Positions 25,908 through 34,085 are shown, numbered from the stretch's first letter. The stretch: DNA of 64,000 nt from DATFVA01 sp963774455 (GCA_963774455.1 CAVZFD010000003.1:496001-560000), one strand, 5' to 3'. Notes: a model not told the origin generated them from the letters alone. Program-made: numbers and translations.

Positions 25908-26912
25908 ATGTTTATTGACTTTACCGAAATCACTATCAATGCAGGAAACGGGGGAGACGGTGCAGTTACTTTCCGCAGAGAGAAATATGTTCCCAAAGGC
26001 GGTCCATCAGGCGGTAACGGTGGAGAAGGCGGCAGCGTTATTATTGAAGCACATCATAATTTGTTTACACTTCTTGATTTCAGGTATAAGAAAAATTATA
26101 AGGCAGGGAATGGAGAGCCCGGAGGGAACTCGCGGAAAGACGGTAAGGACGGTAAGGATGTGATCATAAAAGTCCCTGTCGGAACAGTAATTAAAGATGC
26201 AGAATCAGACAGGGTACTATTCGACCTCGATGAAGATGGTGCTCGTGTAGTTGCTGCTAAAGGAGGGCGGGGGGGAAAAGGAAACAGTAACTTTGCAACT
26301 CCAACTAACCAGGCTCCCAGGTATGCCGAGCCTGGAAAACCGGGTGAGGAAAAGAAAGTTATTCTTGAGTTAAAGCTGATTGCAGATGTAGGACTGGTAG
26401 GGTTTCCAAATGCCGGTAAGTCAACCTTAATTTCCGCCATCTCTGCTGCACGCCCCAAAATAGCCGATTATCCATTCACAACACTCGAACCGAACCTGGG
26501 AATTGTTAAGTACAAAGACTATATGAGTTTTACTGTTGCCGATATCCCTGGAATAATTGAGGGCGCACACGAAGGAAAAGGCTTAGGTCTGAAGTTCCTG
26601 AGGCATATAGAACGAACCAAAGTACTTGTTTATCTTATCGATATTACCTCCGAAAACTATGAGCAGGATTACAAAGTGCTGCATAACGAATTGAAAAGTT
26701 ACAGTAAGAAACTTGCACAGAAACCGGGACTGCTTGTCCTTTCAAAATCCGATCTGATTGAAGAATCTGAAATAAACAAGCTACTTAAGAAAAGAATAAA
26801 AAAACCGGATAATAAAATTCATATTATTTCTGCAGCAACAGGATCAGGAATTGATAAATTTCTTGATCTTACCTGGGAAATGATACTAAAAGAAAAAAAA
26901 CAGGAAGATTGA
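25908..26912 (+). CDS. obg: GTPase Obg/CgtA
   Basis: The 334-residue product has the glycine-rich Obg domain (1-158, NAGNGGDGAVTFRREK and GGPSGGNGGEGG) and a G domain with G1 GFPNAGKST, G2 in YPFTTLEPNLG, G3 DIPGIIEGAHEGKG, G4 SKSDL and G5 SAATGSG. The C-terminal OCT domain of longer homologues is absent, as is common in this group. Obg acts late in 50S ribosomal subunit assembly and links it to ppGpp. It follows the acidic protein by three bases. Confidence 0.97.
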   Translation: MFIDFTEITINAGNGGDGAVTFRREKYVPKGGPSGGNGGEGGSVIIEAHHNLFTLLDFRYKKNYKAGNGEPGGNSRKDGKDGKDVIIKVPVGTVIKDAESDRVLFDLDEDGARVVAAKGGRGGKGNSNFATPTNQAPRYAEPGKPGEEKKVILELKLIADVGLVGFPNAGKSTLISAISAARPKIADYPFTTLEPNLGIVKYKDYMSFTVADIPGIIEGAHEGKGLGLKFLRHIERTKVLVYLIDITSENYEQDYKVLHNELKSYSKKLAQKPGLLVLSKSDLIEESEINKLLKKRIKKPDNKIHIISAATGSGIDKFLDLTWEMILKEKKQED

Positions 26913-26979
26913 TTCCCGTTACCTTCCCTTAATTCCTGATTTGATATATTACGTATCATTAAAGACTGAAGGAGAATAA

Positions 26980-27822
26980 ATGAAAATAATTCTTACAAGA
27001 GGTTTATTGGTTTTATTTCTGGCTGTTCTGCCTGTAATTAATTCCTGCGATACCGGTATAAATATATTCTCCATTCAGGATGATGTACAGCTGGGACAGG
27101 AATTAAATGCCCAGATACAAAGCGATCCCCAGGGATATCCTGTCTTTCAGGGCGATCCTTCAATTAAAAGTTACATTGTATCGCAGATCTTTAACCAGAT
27201 ACTTGCTTCATCTCAAATAGAACATAAGGATGTATTCAACTACCAGATGAGTATCGTCGATGATGATTCTACTCTAAATGCTTTCGCTCTGCCCGGAGGG
27301 TATATTTATGTTTATACCGGGCTGCTCAAGTACTTAACTTCTTCAGCGGCACTTGCAGGAGTACTGGGCCATGAAATCGCCCATGCTGAACTGCGCCATG
27401 CTACCCAGAGGATGACTGCTTATTACGGAGTGTCGATACTGCTGAATGTTGTGCTTGGTGAAAATCCTTCACAGATTGAAGAAATAGCGGCCAACCTCTT
27501 TGTAGGTCTTGGTTTTCTCGCGAACAGCAGATCAGATGAGGACCAGGCTGATGAATATTCTATTAAATACCTGAATGATACAAGATATTACCCGGGCAGT
27601 GTAATGTTCTTCTTCGAGGAAATGAGGGATGACGGTTTAATAAGTTCGAACTCCAATGCTGTCGCCACCTTTTTGTCAACACATCCTGATCCGATAGACA
27701 GGATCGCCAGCACAAAGCAGAGATTGCAGGATTTAAATCTCCCCATAAAAAGCTACGATGATACCGGCGAGGGCATTTTCCACGACGAATATCAACAAAA
27801 CGTCCTCAGCAAATTCCATTAA
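26980..27822 (+). CDS. M48 family metalloprotease, probable lipoprotein (BepA-like)
   Basis: The 280-residue product has a lipoprotein signal ending in VINSC (C23). The zinc site is HEIAH at 131-135 with the third ligand and catalytic context in SDEDQADEYSIKYLN. The domain is the periplasmic M48 (BepA/LoiP/Oma1-like) type without the TPR tail of BepA. Such proteases degrade misassembled outer-membrane proteins. GAAGGAG precedes the ATG. It lies 67 bases after obg and may have its own promoter. Confidence 0.93.
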   Translation: MKIILTRGLLVLFLAVLPVINSCDTGINIFSIQDDVQLGQELNAQIQSDPQGYPVFQGDPSIKSYIVSQIFNQILASSQIEHKDVFNYQMSIVDDDSTLNAFALPGGYIYVYTGLLKYLTSSAALAGVLGHEIAHAELRHATQRMTAYYGVSILLNVVLGENPSQIEEIAANLFVGLGFLANSRSDEDQADEYSIKYLNDTRYYPGSVMFFFEEMRDDGLISSNSNAVATFLSTHPDPIDRIASTKQRLQDLNLPIKSYDDTGEGIFHDEYQQNVLSKFH

Positions 27823-27923
27823 AGAATTTAATCAGGAATTCATTTGTTAACACCTCAATTTATTAGTGCACATATATCCACGTCCCATATCTCCGGGAAT
27901 AACTTCTAAGACTCCTATATAAA

Positions 27924-28069
27924 AAGAGGCTGTCTCATAAGTCTGAAATTGTCAACCTGACCTTTACCTTGAACTCCTTTCAGGATTGTTTCAGGTTCTG
28001 ATTCCGATTCGAAATCAAACATTTAGATTCCGGAATAAATTCGGAATGACACTTATGAGACAGCCTCTT
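27924..28069. repeat. 146-base element bounded by a perfect 19-bp inverted repeat
   Basis: AAGAGGCTGTCTCATAAGT (27924-27942) is repeated exactly as its reverse complement at 28051-28069, with 108 bases between. Inside is a smaller inverted repeat (ATTCCG at 28026-28031 and CGGAAT at 28042-28047). There is no coding sequence. It lies between the M48 gene and an orphan T9SS domain. It could be a degenerate terminator pair, a folded RNA or a small mobile-element relic such as a MITE. The same AGGCTGTC-type core appears in two terminator hairpins nearby (29051 and 31467). Confidence 0.85.
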
Positions 28070-28072
28070 AAA

Positions 28073-28348
28073 TCACTTGAGTAACAGCATTTTCTTCGAG
28101 ATTACATAATCATTTACCCTTAGCTTATATATGTAAACACCGCTTGCAAGAGCTGAAGCGTTAAAGTTTACGGTACACCTTCCGTGCGTCTTTTTCTCGT
28201 TTACAAGTGTAGCTACTTCTTTACCCAATATGTCATAGATCTTCAAGCTCGCAAACCCATTCTGCGGTAACTGATAACTTATAGTTGTTGCCGGGTTGAA
28301 AGGATTCGGGAAATTGTCATAGATGGCATACTCCTTAACTGTATACAT
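28073..28348 (-). pseudogene. orphan T9SS type A sorting domain (remnant of a secreted protein)
   Basis: The 91-residue frame consists almost entirely of a type IX secretion C-terminal domain: YDNFPNPFNPATTISYQLP, LKIYDILGKEVATLVNEKK and the final SGVYIYKLRV...KKMLLLK. These domains normally end much longer exported proteins. No secreted domain or signal peptide lies upstream in the frame; a stop occurs about 45 bases before the ATG. It is therefore probably the tail left after deletion of a large surface protein, next to an inverted-repeat element. A genuine short protein is possible but could not be exported by Sec without a signal peptide. Confidence 0.7.
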
Positions 28349-28559
28349 TTCTTCTTGGTTTAGAATCCCCGCTATAAAAGAGCCATAAAACTATTTGCAA
28401 TGTATAATGCCTCTATACGTTCTTTGACCTGCCTTATACCCCTAGATTATGCCTCCTGGAATAAACTTGTCGCATATTCTTCATTCTGATTTTCTGCCCT
28501 AATAATATTTTGAAAGAAATCTATTAATTTCTATATTTACAAGCTAAAATATGAAGTTT

Positions 28560-28633
28560 GGCGGGGTAGCTCAGTCGGTTAGAGCAGTGGAATCATAATC
28601 CACGTGTCGGGGGTTCGAATCCCTCCCCCGCTA
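28560..28633 (+). tRNA. tRNA-Met(CAT), elongator type
   Basis: A full cloverleaf can be drawn: acceptor GGCGGGG with CCCCGCT (a G-U at the end), D arm GCTC/GAGC, anticodon stem GTGGA/TCCAC around loop ATCATAA with anticodon CAT at 28594-28596, variable loop GTGTC and T arm GGGGG/CCCTC with TTCGAAT. The discriminator is A and no CCA is encoded. The CAT anticodon leaves Met-elongator or lysidine-modified tRNA-Ile; the acceptor and D-arm sequence fit elongator Met in Bacteroidota. secG follows 21 bases later. Confidence 0.93.
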
Positions 28634-28654
28634 CAAATTACAGGAGAAAAAATT

Positions 28655-29023
28655 ATGTATGCAACATTGATAGTTATAGTGACAATAGTAGCAGTATTAC
28701 TGATCGTTATTGTTCTTCTGCAGTCAAGCAAGGGCGGCGGCCTGGCTGGTACCTTCGGCGGTGCAGGCGGAATGGGTACGATGTTCGGAACAAGGAGAAC
28801 AGCAGATTTCCTGAGCAAGGCTTCCTGGTGGCTTGCAGGTACTCTGGCTGTTCTTACCATTGTAATCAATTTATTCTTCCTGCCCGGTCAATCAACGACG
28901 GAACAGCGTGAGAGTATAATTCAGGGTTCAGGACAACAAAATGTTCCCCAATCCCCGAGTTTGCCTCCACAGCAGTCACCAAACATTCCAACTGAAGGAA
29001 ATCAGACCCCCCAGACCAAATAA
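28655..29023 (+). CDS. secG: protein translocase subunit SecG
   Basis: The start is the ATG at 28655 (122 residues), behind CAGGAG; longer frames run back into the tRNA. The product has two membrane helices (about 3-22 and 55-75) with the SecG signature LLQSSKGGGLAGTFGG between them and FGTRRTADFLSKAS before the second. A Gln/Pro-rich tail of about 40 residues follows. SecG helps SecYE and SecA (encoded at 57.9 kb) move proteins through the inner membrane. It may be co-transcribed with the upstream tRNA. Confidence 0.96.
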   Translation: MYATLIVIVTIVAVLLIVIVLLQSSKGGGLAGTFGGAGGMGTMFGTRRTADFLSKASWWLAGTLAVLTIVINLFFLPGQSTTEQRESIIQGSGQQNVPQSPSLPPQQSPNIPTEGNQTPQTK

Positions 29024-29050
29024 TTTTACAATTAGTAAAAAGGTTAGAAG

Positions 29051-29090
29051 AGAGGTTGTCTTAGTAATTAGATTACAGCCTCTTTTTTTT
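29051..29090 (+). terminator. rho-independent terminator of secG
   Basis: AGAGGTTGT (29051-29059) pairs with ACAGCCTCT (29075-29083) with one T-G wobble, followed by eight T's. The core AGAGGNTGT matches the arms of the inverted-repeat element at 27924. Confidence 0.85.
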
Positions 29091-30336
29091 ATTTCCAGCC
29101 GGACAGCAGGGTTACTATATCATCCTGAAGATCCCTGTGAAACCTTGCCCCCTTACTGTCAAACTCGAATATTATACTAACAATAAGATCATCTCCTGTT
29201 TCGGTAGTTACATATCCCGATAATGAGGAAACTCCGTTAAGAGTGCCTGTTTTGCCGTGGAAATTATTTTCAGCATGTGTACCCATCATTCTATGTCTCA
29301 GTGTTCCGTCAACCCCGGCTATACTTAATGAATTAAAAAAATCATCAAAATGCGCCAGGTCGAAATACATTTTTTCAAGAACTCCCGCAAGCGCACCGAC
29401 GGTAATCTGATCGAACCTTGATATTCCCGAACCATCCACTATCGATGAGCCTTCTGAAAAAATGCCATTATCCTTTATGAACGAAAGGACTGCCTGCGTT
29501 GAGAAAAATGCATTTCCCTGTTTGCCGCTGATCTTAGCGCCTAATGTTTTAAATAGACATTCGGCAAGAAAGTTATCACTATGTTTATTTATATCCTGCA
29601 GCAGGTTTCTTAGAATTATCCCCGAATTAGTGATCTCAAAAGCTCCGTCAGGCGTAATTCCTTCACCGGCTTTTGAATTTACCGCGATACCCTGGCTTAA
29701 CAGCTCGCTCCTCAGATTTTCAGCGGCATTTAAAGCCGGATTCTGGATGTTAACCAGGTAACGTCTGGTTCTTCTTCCTCTTTTTTTGTAAATAACTTTC
29801 CGGTTCCTGTCTAACACAAGAGCCGATATTGGCGGCAGCTTGACGTTTGCAACCTCATCTCTGATCCAATCATCCCTGGAATAAATATTATCGAAATAAC
29901 TGTCGTCGCCTACTACTTTGCCCGTAACTTTTTTTATGCCTTTCTGTTTTAATTCGTTTACACATTTCTCAAGATCTTCAAGGGAGAAAAGGGAATTTCC
30001 ATAACCTTTTATGTAGAGGTTACCGTTTATCACACCATCTTTTATATTTGCATCATCCGTCAGCAGGGAAGTTTTAAGGACAAAGTCGCCCCCAAGTTCC
30101 GAGAGGGCAGTAGCCGTTGTAAAAAGTTTTGTGTTCGATGCAGGTATCATCGAACGTGCGGCATTCAGGGAGAATATTGTATCTTGGGTTAAAGGATTAA
30201 AAACCAGGACAGCTGCATGGGTTGATGACGGAAGTCTTGATAGTATCCGGTTTATTCCGGATGCAATTTCATCTTTGGAAGAAGAATATATTGTGGAAAC
30301 AAAAAGTAAGAGAACAAAAATCGTATGCTTAAGCAT
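29089..30336 (-). CDS. dacB: D-alanyl-D-alanine carboxypeptidase/endopeptidase (PBP4, S13 family)
   Basis: The 415-residue product starts with a signal peptide (MLKHTIFVLLLFVSTIYSSS) and has the three penicillin-binding motifs in order: SxxK as S67-N-T-K70 (IPASNTKL), SxN as SDN in NKHSDNFLAE and KTG in FHGKTGTLNG. Between the first two lies the inserted domain typical of S13 enzymes (FDNIYSRDDWIRDEVANVKLPPISAL). It trims or cuts peptidoglycan cross-links in the periplasm. It is convergent with secG and shares the terminator region. Confidence 0.94.
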   Translation of the reverse strand: MLKHTIFVLLLFVSTIYSSSKDEIASGINRILSRLPSSTHAAVLVFNPLTQDTIFSLNAARSMIPASNTKLFTTATALSELGGDFVLKTSLLTDDANIKDGVINGNLYIKGYGNSLFSLEDLEKCVNELKQKGIKKVTGKVVGDDSYFDNIYSRDDWIRDEVANVKLPPISALVLDRNRKVIYKKRGRRTRRYLVNIQNPALNAAENLRSELLSQGIAVNSKAGEGITPDGAFEITNSGIILRNLLQDINKHSDNFLAECLFKTLGAKISGKQGNAFFSTQAVLSFIKDNGIFSEGSSIVDGSGISRFDQITVGALAGVLEKMYFDLAHFDDFFNSLSIAGVDGTLRHRMMGTHAENNFHGKTGTLNGVSSLSGYVTTETGDDLIVSIIFEFDSKGARFHRDLQDDIVTLLSGWK

Positions 30337-30523
30337 GCCTATCCTTATATAAAGCTTACTGAATCTGAATTTTTTTAATTAGCTGGTAATATTATTTTAT
30401 GATCAAATAGCTGAATTAATGTATTTTTAATATTGTCCTAATTTATTTAATGCAAAAATGAAGTAAATTAAAATTAATTAAAAGGCAAAGTGTCTACACC
30501 ATTAAAATATTTTTAAGGAGAAC

Positions 30524-31393
30524 ATGGCAAAATCCAAACGCATACTGAAAGCCTACGAAAATCTCGATTTTCTAAACTCATCCGATGCAAGAATACTGCG
30601 CATCCTTTCTGAATTTCTTGAACCGAAAACAAAGTTCAGGAAACATAAGATAGTCGATACGATAGTATTTTTCGGGTCAGCCAGGTTAATGTCGAAAAAG
30701 AAAGCGACAGACGCGTTGAATAAGTTCAAAACAATTAATCCCAAAGATACACCTAATGAAAAGCTCGCAAAAGCTCTCAGGACTGCACAGCACATGGTAA
30801 ATATGTCGAAATATTACGAAGACGCTGTTGAACTGTCAAAAAGGTTAACAGAGTGGTCTCTCAACCTCGATACCTCAGGCAACCGTTTTATTATCTGCAC
30901 CGGCGGCGGTCCCGGAATAATGGAAGCCGCAAATAAAGGAGCCAAGCTGGCAGGGGGATTTTCGTTAGGACTTAATATAAGTATTCCTTTTGAGCAGTTC
31001 GTCAATAAGTACGTTAGTCCCGATCTCCAATTTGAATTCCACTACTTCTTCATGAGAAAATTCTGGTTTGCCTATCTTGCGAAAGCCCTCATAGTATTCC
31101 CAGGCGGCTTCGGAACCATGGATGAGTTCTTTGAAATACTCACATTGATCCAGACCAATAAGATCAAAAAGAAGATGCTCCTAATCGTTTACGATGAGAA
31201 ATACTGGAAAAACATAATAAACTTTGACGGACTTGTTGCAAACGCCGTCATCAGTCCTGCGGATTTGAATCTCTTTTCATTCTGCGAGAATATTGATGAC
31301 GCGTTCCAACTTATAACAAGCCACTTCGAAAAATATTATTTGAAGAAAGAAGAAGAGAAAAGGGAAGAGGAGCCGAAAATTCAGCTGAAGTAA
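30524..31393 (+). CDS. LOG family protein (TIGR00730, Rossmann fold nucleotide-binding)
   Basis: The 289-residue product has the LOG/cytokinin-activating motif PGGFGTMDE at 193-201, preceded by the nucleotide-binding CTGGGPGIMEAANKGA. It is longer than the standard 190-residue LOG because of an N-terminal extension of about 65 residues and a Lys/Glu-rich tail. Bacterial LOG proteins are phosphoribohydrolases that release the base from nucleoside 5'-monophosphates; old databases mislabel them lysine decarboxylase. The gene stands alone with AAGGAG before the ATG. Confidence 0.93.
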   Translation: MAKSKRILKAYENLDFLNSSDARILRILSEFLEPKTKFRKHKIVDTIVFFGSARLMSKKKATDALNKFKTINPKDTPNEKLAKALRTAQHMVNMSKYYEDAVELSKRLTEWSLNLDTSGNRFIICTGGGPGIMEAANKGAKLAGGFSLGLNISIPFEQFVNKYVSPDLQFEFHYFFMRKFWFAYLAKALIVFPGGFGTMDEFFEILTLIQTNKIKKKMLLIVYDEKYWKNIINFDGLVANAVISPADLNLFSFCENIDDAFQLITSHFEKYYLKKEEEKREEEPKIQLK

Positions 31394-31466
31394 GTCTTGA
31401 AGTTGTATAAGGAATATTAAAGAACCTCTTCAGGAATGAAGTCGAAGTTTGAAAAAGGCATAAATA

Positions 31467-31497
31467 AAGGCTGTCCCAAATAACACGGGACAGCCTT
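31467..31497. terminator. bidirectional hairpin between the LOG gene and rpsU
   Basis: AAGGCTGTCCC (31467-31477) pairs perfectly with GGGACAGCCTT (31487-31497) around a 9-base loop. On the minus strand, where rpsU ends six bases before it, the stem is followed by TATTTAT. The same GGCTGTC core appears in the hairpins at 27924 and, with one change, at 29051. Confidence 0.7.
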
Positions 31498-31503
31498 AAT
31501 AAA

Positions 31504-31695
31504 TTAAATATCTAAATCGGATCTATGAGCTCGTCTTTCAGCTTTCAGACGTTCCATTCTTTTCTTAATAGAAGGTTTAACAAAAAAAGTTCTTTTCTTA
31601 AACTCTTTAAGTACACCTGATCTTTCGTATTTCTTTTTGAACCTTCGTAATGCTTTATCGATTGATTCGTTTTCACCTACTGAAATCCCAACCAA
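31504..31695 (-). CDS. rpsU: 30S ribosomal protein bS21
   Basis: The 63-residue product is a complete bS21: an N-terminal strand (ISVGENESIDKALRRFKKKYERSG) and a very basic helical tail (KKRMERLKAERRAHRSD). The start is TTG with GAGGTG upstream at the right distance. bS21 sits near the anti-Shine-Dalgarno region of 16S rRNA and affects start-site selection, which matters in Bacteroidota where SD sites are used little. The zinc-ribbon gene follows upstream with a 28-base gap on the same strand, so they may be co-transcribed. Confidence 0.96.
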   Translation of the reverse strand: MVGISVGENESIDKALRRFKKKYERSGVLKEFKKRTFFVKPSIKKRMERLKAERRAHRSDLDI

Positions 31696-31723
31696 ATTAT
31701 TTCACCTCGCTTTACGTGTTGGT

Positions 31724-32107
31724 TTAATGAGATATTGACTCAATTAATTTTTTATTTCCTGATTTCTGGAATTCTACAGTAATAGAGCTATGCCCGTTAG
31801 ACATAACATCCTTACCTACAACTTTTCCGAAATCATCCCAATTCTGATGATAAATTGATTCACCCACGGTAAATGATTTTGTAGGTGAATAAACAGTACA
31901 ATCTTCATTCTCAATTCCTTCCAGGGACGGCTTAGTTTCCTTAACATCTGCTGTAAGATCAATAATCATAGTTTGTTTACATTTCTTACATTTAGCCCAT
32001 CTCTTATTCTCACTATTTTCGTTCAGGGAGACTTCACCCAATAATTCCATCTTTCTTATCCCATTACAAATTCCGCAAAAAGCCTCAACATTTTTAGCTC
32101 TAGCCAT
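31724..32107 (-). CDS. zinc-ribbon protein with a C-terminal SH3/CarD-like domain
   Basis: The first 45 of 127 residues form a zinc ribbon with ligands C11, C14, C40 and C43 (FCGIC and CKKCK). After a linker, residues about 70-127 form a small beta domain (YSPTKSFTVGESIYHQNW, then FGKVVGK and ITVEFQKSGNKKLI). This second part recalls the CarD/SH3-like domains that bind RNA polymerase, and the pair occurs in small uncharacterised bacterial proteins. AAAGG precedes the ATG. It lies directly upstream of rpsU on the same strand. A role in transcription or translation is an inference from the ribbon and the neighbour. Confidence 0.75.
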   Translation of the reverse strand: MARAKNVEAFCGICNGIRKMELLGEVSLNENSENKRWAKCKKCKQTMIIDLTADVKETKPSLEGIENEDCTVYSPTKSFTVGESIYHQNWDDFGKVVGKDVMSNGHSSITVEFQKSGNKKLIESISH

Positions 32108-32181
32108 TTTAATACCTTTATTAACTTGCAGACATGAAATATATCAAAAGAAGTGAGCAGAATCAAGAATATAATACCTGC

Positions 32182-32640
32182 CTATTTCTCATTTTCCGTG
32201 GGTGTAATAACCAGTACGGGGCAGGTTGCATATCTTATAACTTTTTCGGCAACACTGCCTAATAAGGTGTGCAGTATACCTGTTCTGCCATGGGTAGCTA
32301 TCACTATAAGGTCAATTTTATTGGATTCGCAGTAATCAATAATTATCTCGAAATCGATGCCTTTCTTTATAACCGGCACGATTTCAACTGTTTTATCCTT
32401 ATTGATCTTTTCCAATGCATTATTAATAGAATTCCTTGCATCCTCTTCTATTGTTTTTACTATCTTTTCCTCTGAAAGATCCAGGGACCGGATAGCCAGT
32501 ATGGGAGGGGTTTTTTCAAGGACATTCAGAAAATGCACTTTTGCGCCGTATTGTTTCGCGATATCAATTGCGTACGAGGCTGCTGAAAGTGAAAGGTTGC
32601 TGAAATCGGTGGGTAGAAGGATGTTTTTAATATTAAACAT
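32182..32640 (-). CDS. universal stress protein (UspA family)
   Basis: The 152-residue product has the UspA alpha/beta fold beginning ILLPTDFSNLSLSAASYAIDIAKQYGAKV, and the ATP-binding loop GTHGRTGILHTLLGSVAEKV (G-2x-G-9x-G-S), so it is probably an ATP-binding Usp. It lies 10 bases downstream of the anti-sigma factor gene, so it is the third gene of a sigma / anti-sigma / Usp operon. Its role in stress is known only for the family. Confidence 0.93.
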   Translation of the reverse strand: MFNIKNILLPTDFSNLSLSAASYAIDIAKQYGAKVHFLNVLEKTPPILAIRSLDLSEEKIVKTIEEDARNSINNALEKINKDKTVEIVPVIKKGIDFEIIIDYCESNKIDLIVIATHGRTGILHTLLGSVAEKVIRYATCPVLVITPTENEK

Positions 32641-32650
32641 ATTTCCAACT

Positions 32651-33493
32651 TTAATTTAATTGACAAATATTATTTTCGATTTCATCGGGAGAACCGTTAG
32701 AAACAACAGCAAAAATATTTTCTTTGACCTTTGTTAAAAGAGTGACGATGTTTCCTTCGGCGGATTCATAACAATTACCCGAATTAAGGTAGGTAATAAG
32801 GTCGTCTGTTAACGTCAGGAAAGAATTCTTTTTAATCTCATTTTCATCCACCTGGAACAAATATACCAGCTTACCATCCGGCGTGGAATATACGTGATGA
32901 GCAAACTTTTCCCCGTGATCTGTTGATACAACGGCGCCGACAAGTCTCCAGTCTTTTATTTCGGGAACGTAGGTTTTATATGTTACACCCTGGTCGGCGA
33001 AAAACTGCCTGATTTTCTCAGGACTATCAGATGTAAACTGGGGAGCAAGTTTTCCAGCGAGGATGCTCTCGAAGTTTTGTCTCGCCTGCACATACATATT
33101 TGTACTTCCGTTCTGTTCTTTCGCAAAATTTTTATTCTCCGGTACCGGAGGAAGGTTAAGAAGAAGAAGCGCTAGAGCCAGGATCAATACAAGGGTTCCA
33201 CCCCAGGCAAATGCTGGTTTTCTGAAATATATTTCCGGCATCAGCCGGGAAAGTACTCCGGAATCGGATTGCGGGGATATCTTTCTTTCGAGGCGTTTCC
33301 TTACTTTAACAGGAGCCGGTGAAATTTTAAGTCGTTGCGATACAAGATTCTTGATTGATGACTGGACGAAAAATTCAAACTGAAGGTCGGGATTATTCCT
33401 GATCTCCTCCTGCAGCTTTTGTTCAAGCGAAGAATCATTTACCTCTCCATCTGCAAGCGCGGCTATATAATATAAATCTCTGTTTTCCTTCAT
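32651..33493 (-). CDS. membrane anti-sigma factor
   Basis: The 280-residue product has an N-terminal cytoplasmic part (1-92, beginning YYIAALADGEVND, the short helical start typical of anti-sigma factors), a single membrane helix at about 94-112 (TLVLILALALLLLNL) and a 165-residue periplasmic domain. There is no ZAS HxxxCxxC zinc motif, so it belongs to a non-zinc class. It follows the sigma factor gene after four bases, the standard arrangement for a cognate pair. Release of the sigma factor would depend on signals reaching the periplasmic part. Confidence 0.87.
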   Translation of the reverse strand: MKENRDLYYIAALADGEVNDSSLEQKLQEEIRNNPDLQFEFFVQSSIKNLVSQRLKISPAPVKVRKRLERKISPQSDSGVLSRLMPEIYFRKPAFAWGGTLVLILALALLLLNLPPVPENKNFAKEQNGSTNMYVQARQNFESILAGKLAPQFTSDSPEKIRQFFADQGVTYKTYVPEIKDWRLVGAVVSTDHGEKFAHHVYSTPDGKLVYLFQVDENEIKKNSFLTLTDDLITYLNSGNCYESAEGNIVTLLTKVKENIFAVVSNGSPDEIENNICQLN

Positions 33494-33497
33494 AAAA

Positions 33498-34085
33498 TCA
33501 TTCGTCTTTATTAGACTTATTTATGTAACCCTTATCAGCAGCATAATTATAGAGTTTTGCAAAAAGCATTTTTCTTGCGCGATGTAGTCTTGACCTGATA
33601 GTTCCCACAGGTACATCCACAAAATCAGCAATTTCATCGTATGTGAAACCTTCTATGTCGCAAAGTATTATGACAGTCCTGAAATCTTCCGGAAGGGAGG
33701 CGATAGCATTGGAAAGTTCATCATCTAGAAGATTATCATACATCTCCTTCTCAAGGTGAGCGCTGTCGACTGAAGACGGTTTTATATTCTCATAGAAATT
33801 TTCAACATCCTCATAATCAATCTTATCAGGTTCTTTTGAAGACTTCCTGTAGGAGTTTATAAATGTATTCTTCATTATGCGGAACAACCACGCCTTGCAA
33901 TTAGTTCCTCTTTCAAATTTATCAAAGAACCGGAAAGCCTTCAGGTATGTTTCCTGTACAAGGTCGTCAGCTTCATCACTGTCGCCGGTCATTCTAAGGG
34001 CAAAATTGTAAAGAGCGTCCATATGGGGTATAGCCTCTTTCTCAAATTCAGCATAAAGCTGCTTTTGATTATCAATTACTGCCAT
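33498..34085 (-). CDS. ECF-type RNA polymerase sigma factor
   Basis: The start is taken at the ATG at 34085 (MAVIDNQ, 195 residues); an alternative ATG at 34106 adds seven residues and neither has a clear ribosome site. Region 2 is FALRMTGDSDEADDLVQETYLKAFR through CKAWLFRIMKNTFIN, and region 4 is LPEDFRTVIILCDIEGFTYDEIADF with the helix-turn-helix VPVGTIRSRLHRARKML. It is an ECF sigma factor regulated by the adjacent anti-sigma factor. Target promoters cannot be read; ECF sigma factors often control their own operon. Confidence 0.95.
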   Translation of the reverse strand: MAVIDNQKQLYAEFEKEAIPHMDALYNFALRMTGDSDEADDLVQETYLKAFRFFDKFERGTNCKAWLFRIMKNTFINSYRKSSKEPDKIDYEDVENFYENIKPSSVDSAHLEKEMYDNLLDDELSNAIASLPEDFRTVIILCDIEGFTYDEIADFVDVPVGTIRSRLHRARKMLFAKLYNYAADKGYINKSNKDE

